The notes under the pieces are model-generated. The model searched no databases and had not been told where the DNA came from. It saw only the letters and a program-made list of their open reading frames with translations. This document shows, one piece after another, positions 53,577 to 62,528 of a DNA stretch of 64,000 nt. Position numbers and translations under genes: made by a program. The DNA comes from Chitinophaga filiformis (GTDB taxonomy: Bacteria > Bacteroidota > Bacteroidia > Chitinophagales > Chitinophagaceae), in the NCBI RefSeq assembly GCF_021646545.1, contig NZ_JAKIRP010000001.1, positions 186,001-250,000 on the forward strand, written 5' to 3'. Numbering within the stretch: the stretch's first letter is position 1; every line of letters starts with the position of its first letter.

Positions 53577-53806
53577 TTATTTTAACATAGCAACAAATAG
53601 CCATATATCTTCCTTCTGACCAGCAGCTTGAGACACCATCCTCCTATAGACCCGCCAGCAGAAAGGATTTGAAGGCCGCAATGAAGTTTGAGAGAACAAA
53701 CAGAGACCAAGGGTAGAACAAGCAGCGAAGAAGCAACGAAGACGCAACGAACAAGAAAAGTCAAAAAAAAGGAAAGAAAAAGGATTATTACGGGATGTTA
53801 AAATAA
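53577..53806. repeat. 230-bp stretch bounded by 12-bp inverted repeats
   Basis: TTATTTTAACAT at 53577-53588 and its exact complement ATGTTAAAATAA at 53795-53806. The interior is purine-rich on the plus strand toward the right. No flanking direct duplication is obvious and no transposase is encoded; it could be a MITE-like remnant or chance. Confidence 0.45.
53716..53759 (+). repeat. Four 11-bp imperfect tandem repeats
   Basis: The units GAACAAGCAGC, GAAGAAGCAAC, GAAGACGCAAC and GAACAAGAAAA follow one another without gaps. They lie inside the inverted-repeat-bounded stretch. Confidence 0.7.
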
Positions 53807-53836
53807 TACAGGAGCACAGGAAAAACGATAAAAAAC

Positions 53837-53886
53837 AGGAATGACGAATAAACGTTACACATCCATTAACATTATTCGTCATTCCT
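53837..53886 (-). terminator. Intrinsic terminator of the outer-membrane barrel gene
   Basis: A perfect 15-bp stem AGGAATGACGAATAA/TTATTCGTCATTCCT with an inner GTTA/TAAC. On the minus strand it is followed by GTTTTTTATCG, a T6 run. It lies 60 nt beyond the stop of the barrel gene. Confidence 0.8.
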
Positions 53887-53945
53887 AAGATAGCCATTTT
53901 CAGGCATCAGATCAACAATATTGCTTTAAACTTATCTGTACTACA

Positions 53946-54746
53946 TCAGGATCTTTTCTCCCGATGTTTCTTATGCCGTTTATGCATTTCTTTCCACTGT
54001 TTGTGATCAGGGAGCCGGCCAAAATCATAGCTGAGCGTTACGAAGAACAGTTTGGCCTCCAGGTCCTTATAGGGCGTAGCAGTACCGCCAGGCAACACTT
54101 CCTTATACTCTTTATTGAAGAAGTTTTCAGGATAGTACTGCACCTTCAGTCCGAAACCGGGACTCATCCTCAAACCCGCAAACAGCGAAGGCATCAGGAG
54201 CGGTGTACGGTCGCTGAACCATTCGTTGAACTTATCTTTTTTATCGCCGTGGATGAATTTCTTTTCCTTGTAATTGAACGCGAGGTCATAAGAGCCACCC
54301 GCAAAGAAGAAAAACGAACCCCTTCTCAGGTCACCGATCTTGAAACCCACAGGAATACCCAGTGTGTATACACGGCGTTTTAGTTTTACAGAATCTCTGT
54401 CATCTTCTGTGATGAGCCCTATGTTCTTGAGATTCAGCCCGGTAAAAATACCGAAGTGCCTGTTGAAATCATAGTTCAGGTTGTGACCAACGTTAAAGAA
54501 AAAGGTAAAACGGGGAATGTTGTGCACATGCTTGCCTGCATCTCTGACCTTGTCACTGAAAGATAACAGGGGGCCATCTCCACCCCAGGTGAGGTAAGGA
54601 CGTTTACTGGGACCAGCACCGGCATATCTGCTAAATATCATTTTCTTCCATGCATGTTTGCTGGAATCAGATGGATTGTCCTGGGAAAATGCGGGGAACT
54701 GCAACAAACAAAGTAGCAGTGGAATGAAGTAGAGTTTCCGTTTCAT
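53946..54746 (-). CDS. Outer-membrane beta-barrel protein, unknown role
   Basis: A 266-residue exported protein with signal peptide MKRKLYFIPLLLCLLQFPAFSQ. The mature chain has amphipathic strands such as FTFFFNVGHNLNYDFNRHFG, YTLGIPVGFKIGDLRRGSFF and LEAKLFFVTLSYDFG, then a highly basic tail after residue 245 (KEMHKRHKKHREKRS). The barrel resembles PorT-like proteins of this phylum; the Lys/Arg/His-rich tail is unusual for one. Function is unknown. Confidence 0.75.
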   Translation of the reverse strand: MKRKLYFIPLLLCLLQFPAFSQDNPSDSSKHAWKKMIFSRYAGAGPSKRPYLTWGGDGPLLSFSDKVRDAGKHVHNIPRFTFFFNVGHNLNYDFNRHFGIFTGLNLKNIGLITEDDRDSVKLKRRVYTLGIPVGFKIGDLRRGSFFFFAGGSYDLAFNYKEKKFIHGDKKDKFNEWFSDRTPLLMPSLFAGLRMSPGFGLKVQYYPENFFNKEYKEVLPGGTATPYKDLEAKLFFVTLSYDFGRLPDHKQWKEMHKRHKKHREKRS

Positions 54747-54831
54747 ATATCTTCTTCTGGTTTAATTGGTTGTCTCATATATCACTGTAAGACGCCCGGG
54801 ACGAAAAAAAGTTTCAAAACGGCGCCATTTT

Positions 54832-55251
54832 TTAAAAACTCCGGTGACTGGCAACCCATTCTGTAATATATGTGGCAATATCCTCGGTGCGGGTACCCGG
54901 CGGGAACAGCTTCCCTACTCCGATCTGATTCAGTTCCGACATATCTGTTTCCGGTATGATACCGCCACCGGTGAGCAATACATCATCCATCCCTTTTTCT
55001 TTCATAAGGGCCATAATACGTGGGAAAACCGTCATGTGTGCACCTGACAGGATACTGACGCCAATAGCGTCCACATCTTCCTGGAGTGCGGCGCTAACCA
55101 CCATTTCGGGAGTCTGCCGTAAGCCGGTGTAAATCACTTCCATACCGGCATCCCTTAGGGCTGCCGCAATCACCTTGGCGCCCCGGTCATGACCATCCAG
55201 TCCGACCTTAGCCACCAGCACACGTACAGGACGTTGTAGGGGGTTGACCAT
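54832..55251 (-). CDS. Stand-alone cobalamin-binding domain (methylmalonyl-CoA mutase C-terminal type)
   Basis: A 139-residue protein matching the B12-binding domain of methylmalonyl-CoA mutase: [20 protein letters not shown] carries D19-x-H21-x-x-G24, with the cobalt-ligating His, followed by VSILSGAHM and [10 protein letters not shown] that cradle the nucleotide tail. Only this domain is present, as in two-subunit mutases of the IcmB/McmB type. No catalytic subunit is in the window; methylmalonyl-CoA epimerase is at 38291. A TACGTTTG box ends 4 nt before the ATG. Confidence 0.9.
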   Translation of the reverse strand: MVNPLQRPVRVLVAKVGLDGHDRGAKVIAAALRDAGMEVIYTGLRQTPEMVVSAALQEDVDAIGVSILSGAHMTVFPRIMALMKEKGMDDVLLTGGGIIPETDMSELNQIGVGKLFPPGTRTEDIATYITEWVASHRSF

Positions 55252-55255
55252 ATTT

Positions 55256-55263
55256 CAAACGTA
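55256..55263 (-). promoter_or_regulatory. -7 box TACGTTTG directly before the B12-domain gene
   Basis: A perfect TAnnTTTG element on the minus strand ending 4 nt before the ATG at 55251, predicting a leaderless mRNA. No -33 TTTG at proper spacing. Confidence 0.5.
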
Positions 55264-55348
55264 GTTGTTAAGGTTGCAATATAAGTTTTTTGAGCAGTCC
55301 ATCATGGGATGCTACCTTACTTCGTACTCCGGTCTGTGGACTTTTCAC

Positions 55349-55356
55349 TACCTTTG
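55349..55356 (+). promoter_or_regulatory. -7 box TACCTTTG of glnS
   Basis: A perfect TAnnTTTG element 23 nt upstream of the glnS ATG at 55380. No good -33 element. Confidence 0.5.
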
Positions 55357-55379
55357 CCGTCCGAAATATATTAAACTTT

Positions 55380-57047
55380 ATGAGCGAAGAAAGGACCCTC
55401 AATTTTCTGGAACAGATCGTAGAAGAGGACATTGCCAATGGAGTAAATGGCGGCAGGGTGCTTACACGCTTCCCACCGGAACCAAATGGCTACCTGCACA
55501 TCGGGCATGCCAAATCCATCTGCCTCAACTTTGGCCTTGCACAGAAGTACAATGGTAAAACCAACCTCCGTTTTGACGATACAAATCCCGTTACGGAGGA
55601 TACTGAATATGTGGATTCCATTAAGGCCGACATACAATGGCTGGGTTTCAACTGGGCCCAGGAACTGTATGCGTCCGATTATTTCGAACAGATATACAAC
55701 TTCGCTGTACAACTGATAAAAAAAGGACTGGCATATGTAGACGACTCTACGCCGGAGGAGATCGCCATATCTAAAGGTACCCCTACTGAACCTGGTAAAG
55801 GTACTCCCTACCGCAACCGCAGTATAGAGGAAAACCTTGACCTGTTCGATCGTATGCGTAAAGGAGAATTCAAGGACGGTGAGAAAGTATTACGTGCAAA
55901 AGCAGACCTGGCGTCTCCTAATATGCACATGCGTGATCCTATCATGTATCGTATCAAACATGCACATCATCACCGTACGGGCGACAGCTGGTGCATCTAT
56001 CCGATGTATGATTTTGCCCATGGCCAGAGCGATAGTATTGAGAATATCACCCATTCCATCTGTACGCTGGAATTTATTCCGCACCGCCCGCTGTATAACT
56101 GGTTCATCGAGCAACTGGAGATATTCCCATCTCGCCAGTACGAGTTTGCACGTTTAAACCTTACCTATACGGTAATGAGCAAACGTAAACTGTTACAGCT
56201 GGTAAATGAGAAACATGTTACCGGATGGGACGATCCCCGTATGCCAACTATCAGCGGTCTGCGCCGCCGTGGCTACACACCTGCCAGTATCCGCGCTTTC
56301 TGCGAACGTATCGGCGTACAGAAACGTGATAACATGATCGATGTGAGCCTGCTGGAATTTTGCATCCGTGAAGAGCTGAACAAAACAGCCAATCGCGTAA
56401 TGGCAGTATTGGACCCGGTAAAACTGGTGATCACTAACTATCCTGCTGATCAGGTTGAAGAAATGACTGCTGAGAACAATCCGGAAGATCCCAATGCAGG
56501 TACACGTACGCTGCCTTTCAGCAACACGCTGTACATCGAGCGTGAAGACTTTATGGAAGAGCCTCCGAAGAAATTTTTCCGCCTGGGGCCGGGCCTGGTG
56601 GTACGTTTGAAAAATGCCTACATCATTAAAGGCGAAAGCTTTGAGAAAGATGCCGATGGCAATATCACTACAATCTACGCTACTTATTTCCCTGAAAGCA
56701 AAAGTGGTGGCGATACCAGCGGTCTGAATGTGAAAGGCACTATCCACTGGGTAAGCGCCGCACATGCTGCTACTGCAGAAATAAGACTGTATGATCGTTT
56801 GTTTAAAGTGGAAGATCCAGGCAACGAAGAAGGCGATTTCAAATCGTATATTAACCCGGATTCTTTGCAGGTTATTCCTAATGCATACATCGAGCCTGGT
56901 CTGCTCAAAGCTAAACCAGGCGAACGCTTCCAGTTCCTGCGTAAAGGTTATTTCTGTGTGGATACTGATAGCACTGCGGAGAAAGTGGTGTTTAACCGTA
57001 CAGTGACGCTGAAGGATACCTGGGCGAAAGAGGCGAAGAAAGGGTAA
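55380..57047 (+). CDS. glnS: Glutamine-tRNA ligase
   Basis: A 555-residue class I synthetase that charges tRNA-Gln. The HIGH motif is in [15 protein letters not shown] and the KMSKS motif in [10 protein letters not shown]; the C-terminal anticodon-binding beta-barrels are complete. The frame is open 30 codons further upstream to 55290, but ATG 55380 starts [19 protein letters not shown] as in the family and follows a -7 box. It converges on gltX with a shared terminator; the presence of GlnS fits a direct route for Gln-tRNA. Confidence 0.96.
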   Translation: MSEERTLNFLEQIVEEDIANGVNGGRVLTRFPPEPNGYLHIGHAKSICLNFGLAQKYNGKTNLRFDDTNPVTEDTEYVDSIKADIQWLGFNWAQELYASDYFEQIYNFAVQLIKKGLAYVDDSTPEEIAISKGTPTEPGKGTPYRNRSIEENLDLFDRMRKGEFKDGEKVLRAKADLASPNMHMRDPIMYRIKHAHHHRTGDSWCIYPMYDFAHGQSDSIENITHSICTLEFIPHRPLYNWFIEQLEIFPSRQYEFARLNLTYTVMSKRKLLQLVNEKHVTGWDDPRMPTISGLRRRGYTPASIRAFCERIGVQKRDNMIDVSLLEFCIREELNKTANRVMAVLDPVKLVITNYPADQVEEMTAENNPEDPNAGTRTLPFSNTLYIEREDFMEEPPKKFFRLGPGLVVRLKNAYIIKGESFEKDADGNITTIYATYFPESKSGGDTSGLNVKGTIHWVSAAHAATAEIRLYDRLFKVEDPGNEEGDFKSYINPDSLQVIPNAYIEPGLLKAKPGERFQFLRKGYFCVDTDSTAEKVVFNRTVTLKDTWAKEAKKG

Positions 57048-57066
57048 TTAGATATTCTATTACATA

Positions 57067-57107
57067 GAAGAAGCCGTATCAACATGTTGATACGGCTTCT
57101 TCGTTTT
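57067..57107. terminator. Bidirectional terminator between glnS and gltX
   Basis: A perfect 16-bp stem GAAGAAGCCGTATCAA/TTGATACGGCTTCTTC with loop CATG, followed by GTTTTATT. Confidence 0.9.
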
Positions 57108-57122
57108 ATTACTTATCGCTGA

Positions 57123-58655
57123 TTACGCATTGATCGCATCCAGTCCCTTCACTATCCTTGCAATCGTCTCATGTTTACCCAATACTTCCGCGATATTAAA
57201 CACCGGAGGACCAAACTTACCACCGCACAACATAATACGGAACGGCAATTGCAATTCTCCTGGTTTGATATTCATGGAAGCCGCCAGTGTTTTAAAACTT
57301 TCTTCCAGCGATACCGCCGTGAATTCAGCATGATCTTCTACTACAGCCGCCCAGTTACGGAAGAACTGTGTTTTATCGTCATTCCATTTAGGCTTCACAG
57401 CTGCCACATCGTAGTTCTCAGGCTGCTGGAAGAAGAAGAAAGCATGTTCCCAGATATCGTTCACGAAGTCGCAACGTTCTTTCACAAGACCAGCTATTTT
57501 CGCTACATATTCAGGAGATGCGTTGATATTCTTTTCTTTCAGTACAGGTGCAAATAACGCTGCTAAACGATTATTATCTGCGTGCAGCAGGTATTGGTGA
57601 TTGAACCATTTTGCCTTTTCAAAATCGAATTTAGCGCCTCCTTTATGCACGCGCTCCAGAGAGAAACGCTGGATCAACTCTTCGATAGTGAAGATCTCCT
57701 GACCGGAACCATCGTTCCAACCGATCATTGCCAGCATATTCACAAACGCCTCAGGCAGAAAACCGAGTTCACGGAATCCTTTGGTTAATTCATTGCTCTT
57801 GGGATCTGTCCAGTTCATCGCATACACAGGGAAACCCAATCTATCACCATCACGTTTGCTCAGCTTACCATTACCATCTGGCTTCAGGATCAATGGCAAG
57901 TGTGCCCAATTAGGCATCTGCGCCTCCCAACCCAGGTATTTCCACAACAGCAGGTGTACCGGTGCAGAAGGCAGCCATTCTTCTCCGCGGAAGGCATGGG
58001 TGATCTTCATCAGGTAGTCGTCCACCACCACTGCGAGATGGTAGGTAGGCATACCGTCTGCTTTCAGCAGCACTTTATCGTCAACGGTATTTGTATTGAA
58101 CTGTACATGTCCGCGGATCAGATCCGTAAAGCCAACTTCTTCATTGTGTGGCATTTTGATACGGATCACATGGGGCGTACCTTTCTCCAGCAGGCTGGCT
58201 GTTTCTTCGGCAGACAGGCTGATAGAGTTCCGCATCTGCTGACGGGCAGCCGCGTTGTATTGCGGAGAAGGATTCTCAGCAGTTTTCAGTTTATTACGCA
58301 TTTCCTCCAGTTCTTCCGGAGTATCGAAAGCATAGTAAGCATAACCATCTTTCACCAGCTGTTCTGCATACTGGCGGTATTGCGCTTTACGCTCGCTCTG
58401 GCGGTAAGGCGCAAAGGGCCCTCCTACATGCGGACCTTCATCAGGATTCAATCCGCACCAACGGAGACATTCTATGATATATTCTTCCGCACCCGGCACG
58501 TAGCGGGTCTGATCCGTATCTTCTATCCTCAGCACAAATTCACCACTGTGCTGCTTAGCAAATAAATAATTGAATAAAACCGTGCGTACACCTCCGAGGT
58601 GCAGGCCACCTGTTGGACTGGGCGCAAAGCGTACCCTTACTTTCTGTTGTTGCAT
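57123..58655 (-). CDS. gltX: Glutamate-tRNA ligase
   Basis: A 510-residue class I synthetase of the GltX type. The HIGH motif reads RFAPSPTGGLHLGGVRT and the KMSKS motif reads KLSKRDGDR, both as usual for bacterial GluRS. The length fits the discriminating bacterial form with a C-terminal anticodon-binding helical domain. A TACCTTTG box ends 4 nt before its ATG. Confidence 0.97.
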   Translation of the reverse strand: MQQQKVRVRFAPSPTGGLHLGGVRTVLFNYLFAKQHSGEFVLRIEDTDQTRYVPGAEEYIIECLRWCGLNPDEGPHVGGPFAPYRQSERKAQYRQYAEQLVKDGYAYYAFDTPEELEEMRNKLKTAENPSPQYNAAARQQMRNSISLSAEETASLLEKGTPHVIRIKMPHNEEVGFTDLIRGHVQFNTNTVDDKVLLKADGMPTYHLAVVVDDYLMKITHAFRGEEWLPSAPVHLLLWKYLGWEAQMPNWAHLPLILKPDGNGKLSKRDGDRLGFPVYAMNWTDPKSNELTKGFRELGFLPEAFVNMLAMIGWNDGSGQEIFTIEELIQRFSLERVHKGGAKFDFEKAKWFNHQYLLHADNNRLAALFAPVLKEKNINASPEYVAKIAGLVKERCDFVNDIWEHAFFFFQQPENYDVAAVKPKWNDDKTQFFRNWAAVVEDHAEFTAVSLEESFKTLAASMNIKPGELQLPFRIMLCGGKFGPPVFNIAEVLGKHETIARIVKGLDAINA

Positions 58656-58659
58656 GCCG

Positions 58660-58667
58660 CAAAGGTA
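58660..58667 (-). promoter_or_regulatory. -7 box TACCTTTG directly before gltX
   Basis: A perfect TAnnTTTG element on the minus strand ending 4 nt before the ATG at 58655; the mRNA would be leaderless or nearly so. A plus-strand TACCTTTA at 58683-58690 may serve the divergent deacetylase gene. Confidence 0.5.
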
Positions 58668-58709
58668 AAGAAAGATTTTAGCTACCTTTATTTTTCAATC
58701 ACAACATCC

Positions 58710-59336
58710 ATGTTTTATCTTACGAAAACACCTGCATTGCTGAAAGCACTGTATAAAAGCTGCACCTGGAACTTCTCCCCGGCCAGGCCATCTGTATACC
58801 TAACCTTTGATGACGGCCCTCATCCTACAGCTACCCCCTTTATACTTGACCTGCTGCGCAAATATGAGGCAAAGGCCACTTTCTTCTGTATAGGGAAAAA
58901 CGTTATTGACCACCCCGACATCTACCAGCGGATACTGGAGGAAGGACATCATACCGGCAATCACACCCATAACCACCTGAACGGCTGGAAAACGGGTACG
59001 GATAAATATATAGAGAACATCCTGGAAGCCAGCAAATACATTAATTCTTCCCTGTTCAGACCACCTTACGGCAGGATCACGCCCTTTCAGATCAGGCATC
59101 TAAAAAAAGTGATCCCCAATGCACAGGTTATCATGTGGGATGTATTAAGCGCTGATTTTGATACAGAAAAAAGCGGAGAAGATTGTGTGCAGAACGTGGT
59201 ATTTAAGGCAAAACCGGGATCCATTATCGTGTTTCACGACAGCACCAAGGCCTGGGACCGGCTGGAGTATGCCCTGCCAAGAGTGATGGAGTATTTCAAA
59301 AAACAAAAGCTGAACATGGAAGCAATTCCTTACTGA
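58710..59336 (+). CDS. Polysaccharide deacetylase (NodB-fold)
   Basis: A 208-residue carbohydrate esterase family 4 protein that removes acetyl groups from glycans such as peptidoglycan or chitin oligomers. The motifs are TFDDGPHP (32-39; catalytic and metal Asp), HTGNHTHNH (metal His pair) and RPPYGR. The frame is open to 58599 inside the gltX gene, but ATG 58710 gives a protein of the usual size. No signal peptide is evident, only an N-terminal hydrophobic start. The substrate is not predicted. Confidence 0.92.
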   Translation: MFYLTKTPALLKALYKSCTWNFSPARPSVYLTFDDGPHPTATPFILDLLRKYEAKATFFCIGKNVIDHPDIYQRILEEGHHTGNHTHNHLNGWKTGTDKYIENILEASKYINSSLFRPPYGRITPFQIRHLKKVIPNAQVIMWDVLSADFDTEKSGEDCVQNVVFKAKPGSIIVFHDSTKAWDRLEYALPRVMEYFKKQKLNMEAIPY

Positions 59337-59404
59337 GGCTCACTTGAAATAGAATAAGCCTCCTGAAACTGCTTAAAAGTCACCCTGCCTTCGGTAGATA
59401 TCTG

Positions 59405-59447
59405 AATAAAAAAGCCTGTCCACCTTAAACGGACAGGCTTTTTTATT
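59405..59447. terminator. Bidirectional terminator between the deacetylase and lipoprotein genes
   Basis: A 17-bp perfect stem AATAAAAAAGCCTGTCC with its complement GGACAGGCTTTTTTATT and a 9-nt loop; T6 and A6 runs are in the stem, so it works in both directions. Confidence 0.92.
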
Positions 59448-59462
59448 ATGTCTAATGATTGC

Positions 59463-60353
59463 TTATTTAGGCAATGCAATGCTTTTAATTTTGTCACCCA
59501 GGTCGATAGTAGCAGAATCATCACAGATACCATTACCGTAGTTCACAGTAGCAGTAACGCCTTTTACAGTCACCAGCGCTTTACCTTTGCCTATCCATGG
59601 GCATTCCAGTTTCCTTTCCAGTGCATCTGCCTCATTTACAGTGATGGACGCGGCTATTCCCATAGGATATGTCAGTGAATCAGTACCAGTGATGCTGAAG
59701 ATATCATCAGTTACATCGCCCATGGTAGCAGTACCGGCAGTCTGAGTGATAATGGTATTGCTGTTAAAGCCAACCATCACAGTATCCAGTTGCACGGTGC
59801 CACCAGTAACTACAGAGCTATATTTATATACGCTGTTGGTGCTCATGTTGGTGATAGTCTTGGTACCGGTTACAGTCACACCATTTACTTTATAAGTCAG
59901 CGGTTTAATAACGATCACAGAGCCAGGGTAGTAGAAGTAACCGCTGTAAACCACCTGAATATTACCTGCACGCACGCGGCCGGTATTGTCAGCGCAGCCT
60001 GCACCAAACTTGATCAGCAGGGTTTTAGGCCACTGGTCCTGTGTTACATCATCGATATCGTATGAGAAGCAGCTGCCCAGTTTTGCGGCCATCTCGGCAC
60101 GGTGAGCTTTACGGCCAGTTTCATTCAGACTGGCATCAGCACCTACCTCCAGCGCAATGCCGAAGAGGTCATCATATATTCCGCTTACAACTGCCTGATC
60201 AGCAGCAGCAGTGATTGCTTGATTATCTCCTTTATTCGTGTCCACATTGGCGGTATCAGTTGCCGATTTGGAACATGCAAAAAAGAGGGTTGCCATCAAT
60301 AACAGGATTACAACTCCTGCGAAGATACGGTTAAAGCAAAAGTAGCTTTTCAT
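59463..60353 (-). CDS. Lipoprotein of unknown function
   Basis: A 296-residue exported lipoprotein; the signal helix GVVILLLMATLFF ends in the lipobox FACS with lipidated C27. The mature chain is rich in Thr, Val, Gly and Asn and shows repeated short strands (VIVIKPLTYKVNGVTVTGTK, TLLIKFGAGCADNTGRVR), consistent with a beta-sandwich. Cysteines occur in pairs that could form disulfides. Not recognised as any characterised family. Single-gene unit, divergent from tatD. Confidence 0.8.
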   Translation of the reverse strand: MKSYFCFNRIFAGVVILLLMATLFFACSKSATDTANVDTNKGDNQAITAAADQAVVSGIYDDLFGIALEVGADASLNETGRKAHRAEMAAKLGSCFSYDIDDVTQDQWPKTLLIKFGAGCADNTGRVRAGNIQVVYSGYFYYPGSVIVIKPLTYKVNGVTVTGTKTITNMSTNSVYKYSSVVTGGTVQLDTVMVGFNSNTIITQTAGTATMGDVTDDIFSITGTDSLTYPMGIAASITVNEADALERKLECPWIGKGKALVTVKGVTATVNYGNGICDDSATIDLGDKIKSIALPK

Positions 60354-60473
60354 AGAATAGTATAGTTTTAAATGAGGTTTTCCGGCCGTACTTTTGTACG
60401 GGCTACTGAAATATAAATATTATACAAATGTAATATTTTTACAAATCCTATAAAAAAATTTAATATCTGAGTA

Positions 60474-61244
60474 ATGAACTGGATTGATACACATGCCCAT
60501 TTGTATGGGGAGGAGTTTTCGGCGGACAGGACAGCAATGGTGGAACGGGCGTTGGCAGCGGGCGTATCCAGGTTATATCTTCCTAATATTGACAGTACTT
60601 CCATTGAGGGTATGCTGGCATTAGAGGCGCAGTTTCCTGACAACTGCTCTGCCATGATGGGCGTACACCCCTGCTATATTAACGAGAATGTGGAACAGGA
60701 ACTTTCTGTTGTACGGGAATGGCTGGCAAAAAGACCGTTTAAGGCCATCGGGGAGATAGGGCTTGATTTTTACTGGGACACGACCTACCGTGAACAACAG
60801 TACCATGCGTTTCGCAGTCAGCTGGAACTGGCCAGAGAGTACAATCTGCCGGTAGCCATTCATAGCCGCGAAAGTACCCGTGAATGTATTGACGAGGTGA
60901 AAGCCTTACAGGACGGCCGTTTGTCCGGAGTCTTCCATTGCTTTTCCGGTACCCTGGAAGAAGCGAAAGAGATCATTGATCTGGGCTTTTACCTGGGTAT
61001 AGGTGGTGTGGTAACATTCAAAAAATCCGGGCTGGATAAGATCCTGGAAGATATCGACCTGCAATATGTTGTCCTGGAGACCGATGCACCATATCTGGCG
61101 CCGGTACCTTACCGGGGAAAAAGGAATGAAAGTGCCTACATTCCGCTGATCGGAGAAAAGATAGCAGATGTAAAAAATCTAAAAATAGCGGACGTCGCTA
61201 CAATGACTACAAACAACGCGCTTAAATTATTCAAAACCCACTAA
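60474..61244 (+). CDS. tatD: TatD family metal-dependent hydrolase (putative deoxyribonuclease)
   Basis: A 256-residue TIM-barrel hydrolase. Metal ligands are in WIDTHAHLYGEEF (H7, H9), IGEIGLDFYWD (Glu), IHSRESTRE, FHCFSGTLEEA and VLETDAPYLAP (Asp), the complete TatD set. Family members act as 3'-5' exonucleases or DNA repair and quality-control nucleases. It starts ATG 60474, divergent from a lipoprotein gene. The asparaginase gene follows after 45 nt but has its own -7 box. Confidence 0.94.
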   Translation: MNWIDTHAHLYGEEFSADRTAMVERALAAGVSRLYLPNIDSTSIEGMLALEAQFPDNCSAMMGVHPCYINENVEQELSVVREWLAKRPFKAIGEIGLDFYWDTTYREQQYHAFRSQLELAREYNLPVAIHSRESTRECIDEVKALQDGRLSGVFHCFSGTLEEAKEIIDLGFYLGIGGVVTFKKSGLDKILEDIDLQYVVLETDAPYLAPVPYRGKRNESAYIPLIGEKIADVKNLKIADVATMTTNNALKLFKTH

Positions 61245-61256
61245 CCTTTTAGGCGG

Positions 61257-61264
61257 TACCTTTG
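61257..61264 (+). promoter_or_regulatory. -7 box TACCTTTG of the asparaginase gene
   Basis: A perfect TAnnTTTG element 13 nt after the tatD stop and 25 nt before the asparaginase ATG. No -33 TTTG at proper spacing. Confidence 0.5.
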
Positions 61265-61289
61265 CAGGCAATTTGGAACAGCAGCATCA

Positions 61290-62333
61290 ATGAGTAAAAT
61301 CCTGATTATTTATACTGGGGGCACAGTTGGGATGATCTACGACGAGAAAACCAAAGCCTTGCGTCCTATCGGGTTTAATGAAATACGTAACAATCTTCCG
61401 GAGTTATACCGTATGGGGATTGACTTTTACGTATATGCCTTCAATCCTCCTATCGATTCTTCTGACATGCAACCGGAGATCTGGGTAGAAATAGCTTCTA
61501 TCATAGAAGACCGGTACGACCGGTATGATGGATTTGTTATCCTACATGGTTCCGACACCATGTCGTTTACTGCTTCAGCACTGAGTTTTATGCTGGAGAA
61601 CCTTTCGAAACCAGTTATCCTGACCGGGTCTCAGCTGCCTATCGGCAAGATCCGTACCGATGCCAAAGAGAATATTATTACTGCCATGGAAATTGCCGCC
61701 ACCCGTCATAACGGGCAGGTCGTAGTACCAGAGGTATGCATCTATTTCGACTTTGCGCTCTTCAGGGGAAACCGTTCCAAGAAGTATAATGCTGAGAAAT
61801 TTGAAGCGTTCTACTCCATGAACTACCCGCCATTGGCAGAAGCAGGCATCGATATCAAATACAAGACGCAGTTTGTATTACCTTCTCCGGAGAAACCGCT
61901 GAAGGTCCATAAGCACCTGGATGATAATGTGACTGTCCTGAAAATGTTCCCGGGTATTACCCGCAAGGCAGTGGAAGCGACACTTAACGTAAATGGCCTC
62001 CGCGGGGTGATATTGGAGACTTTCGGTAGCGGGAACACTAATACCCAGCCCTGGTTCATAGAAAGCCTTAAAAAGGCTATTGACAGGGGCGTAGTGATCG
62101 TGGATATCACCCAATGTGACGGTGGTTCGGTAGAACTGGGTAAATATGAAACCAGCCAGCCCCTGCAGCAGATAGGGGTGATCAGCGGCCATGACATGAC
62201 CTTCGAAGCAGCTATTACCAAGCTAATGTTCGTGCTGGGCCAAAATCTGGATCTTGAGGCTACCAAGGCAATGATCGAGGCGCCCCTGAGGGGAGAACTG
62301 ACAACAAATGCCAATGACTGGGAAGTGATATAA
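61290..62333 (+). CDS. ansA: Type I L-asparaginase
   Basis: A 347-residue asparaginase that hydrolyses asparagine to aspartate and ammonia; the absence of a signal peptide indicates the cytoplasmic type I form. The nucleophile region is IIYTGGTVGMIYD (T12) and the second catalytic loop is ILHGSDTMSFTASAL with the Thr-Asp pair; ILTGSQLPIGKIRTDAKENI carries the catalytic Lys. Length and motifs are complete. Confidence 0.93.
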   Translation: MSKILIIYTGGTVGMIYDEKTKALRPIGFNEIRNNLPELYRMGIDFYVYAFNPPIDSSDMQPEIWVEIASIIEDRYDRYDGFVILHGSDTMSFTASALSFMLENLSKPVILTGSQLPIGKIRTDAKENIITAMEIAATRHNGQVVVPEVCIYFDFALFRGNRSKKYNAEKFEAFYSMNYPPLAEAGIDIKYKTQFVLPSPEKPLKVHKHLDDNVTVLKMFPGITRKAVEATLNVNGLRGVILETFGSGNTNTQPWFIESLKKAIDRGVVIVDITQCDGGSVELGKYETSQPLQQIGVISGHDMTFEAAITKLMFVLGQNLDLEATKAMIEAPLRGELTTNANDWEVI

Positions 62334-62399
62334 ATTAATTTTGGTAATCCGGGGGAAAGAGATATCTTTGCAACCCTGAATAAAAATTTCAATTCAACC

Positions 62400-62486
62400 G
62401 GAGAAGTGCAGGAGTGGTTGAACTGGCACGCCTGGAAAGTGTGTAAACTCGAAAGGGTTTCAAGGGTTCGAATCCCTTCTTCTCCG
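62400..62486 (+). tRNA. tRNA-Ser (anticodon GGA)
   Basis: An 87-nt cloverleaf: acceptor stem GGAGAAG/CTTCTCC with discriminator G62486, D-arm, anticodon stem CACGC/GTGTG with loop CTGGAAA (anticodon GGA), a long class II variable arm (AAACTC-GAAA-GGGTTT) and T-arm AAGGG-TTCGAAT-CCCTT. The 3' CCA is not encoded. The long variable arm confirms the serine type, reading UCC/UCU codons. Confidence 0.95.
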
Positions 62487-62491
62487 CTAAG

Positions 62492-62528
62492 AGGGACAAA
62501 TCATCACAAGTATGATTTGTCCCTTTTT
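62492..62528 (+). terminator. Intrinsic terminator of tRNA-Ser
   Basis: A perfect 13-bp stem AGGGACAAATCAT/ATGATTTGTCCCT with a 7-nt loop, followed by TTTTT. It begins 5 nt after the tRNA. Confidence 0.9.

Larger units (their letters stand above)
53518..53945. other. 428-bp non-coding region with inverted and tandem repeats
   Basis: It has no credible gene; a 106-codon frame on the minus strand has low-complexity composition. It contains a 230-bp stretch bounded by 12-bp inverted repeats (53577-53806) with internal 11-bp tandem repeats, and a terminator (53837-53886). Both are listed separately. Confidence 0.55.

Noticed and set aside
53577-53897. A 106-codon minus-strand frame in the gap before the barrel gene
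   Set aside because: Low-complexity (Phe/Cys/Ser-rich), runs through a terminator hairpin and tandem repeats, and has no family resemblance.
57900-58565. A 221-codon plus-strand frame inside gltX
   Set aside because: It is antisense to an intact glutamate-tRNA ligase with all motifs; no independent evidence.
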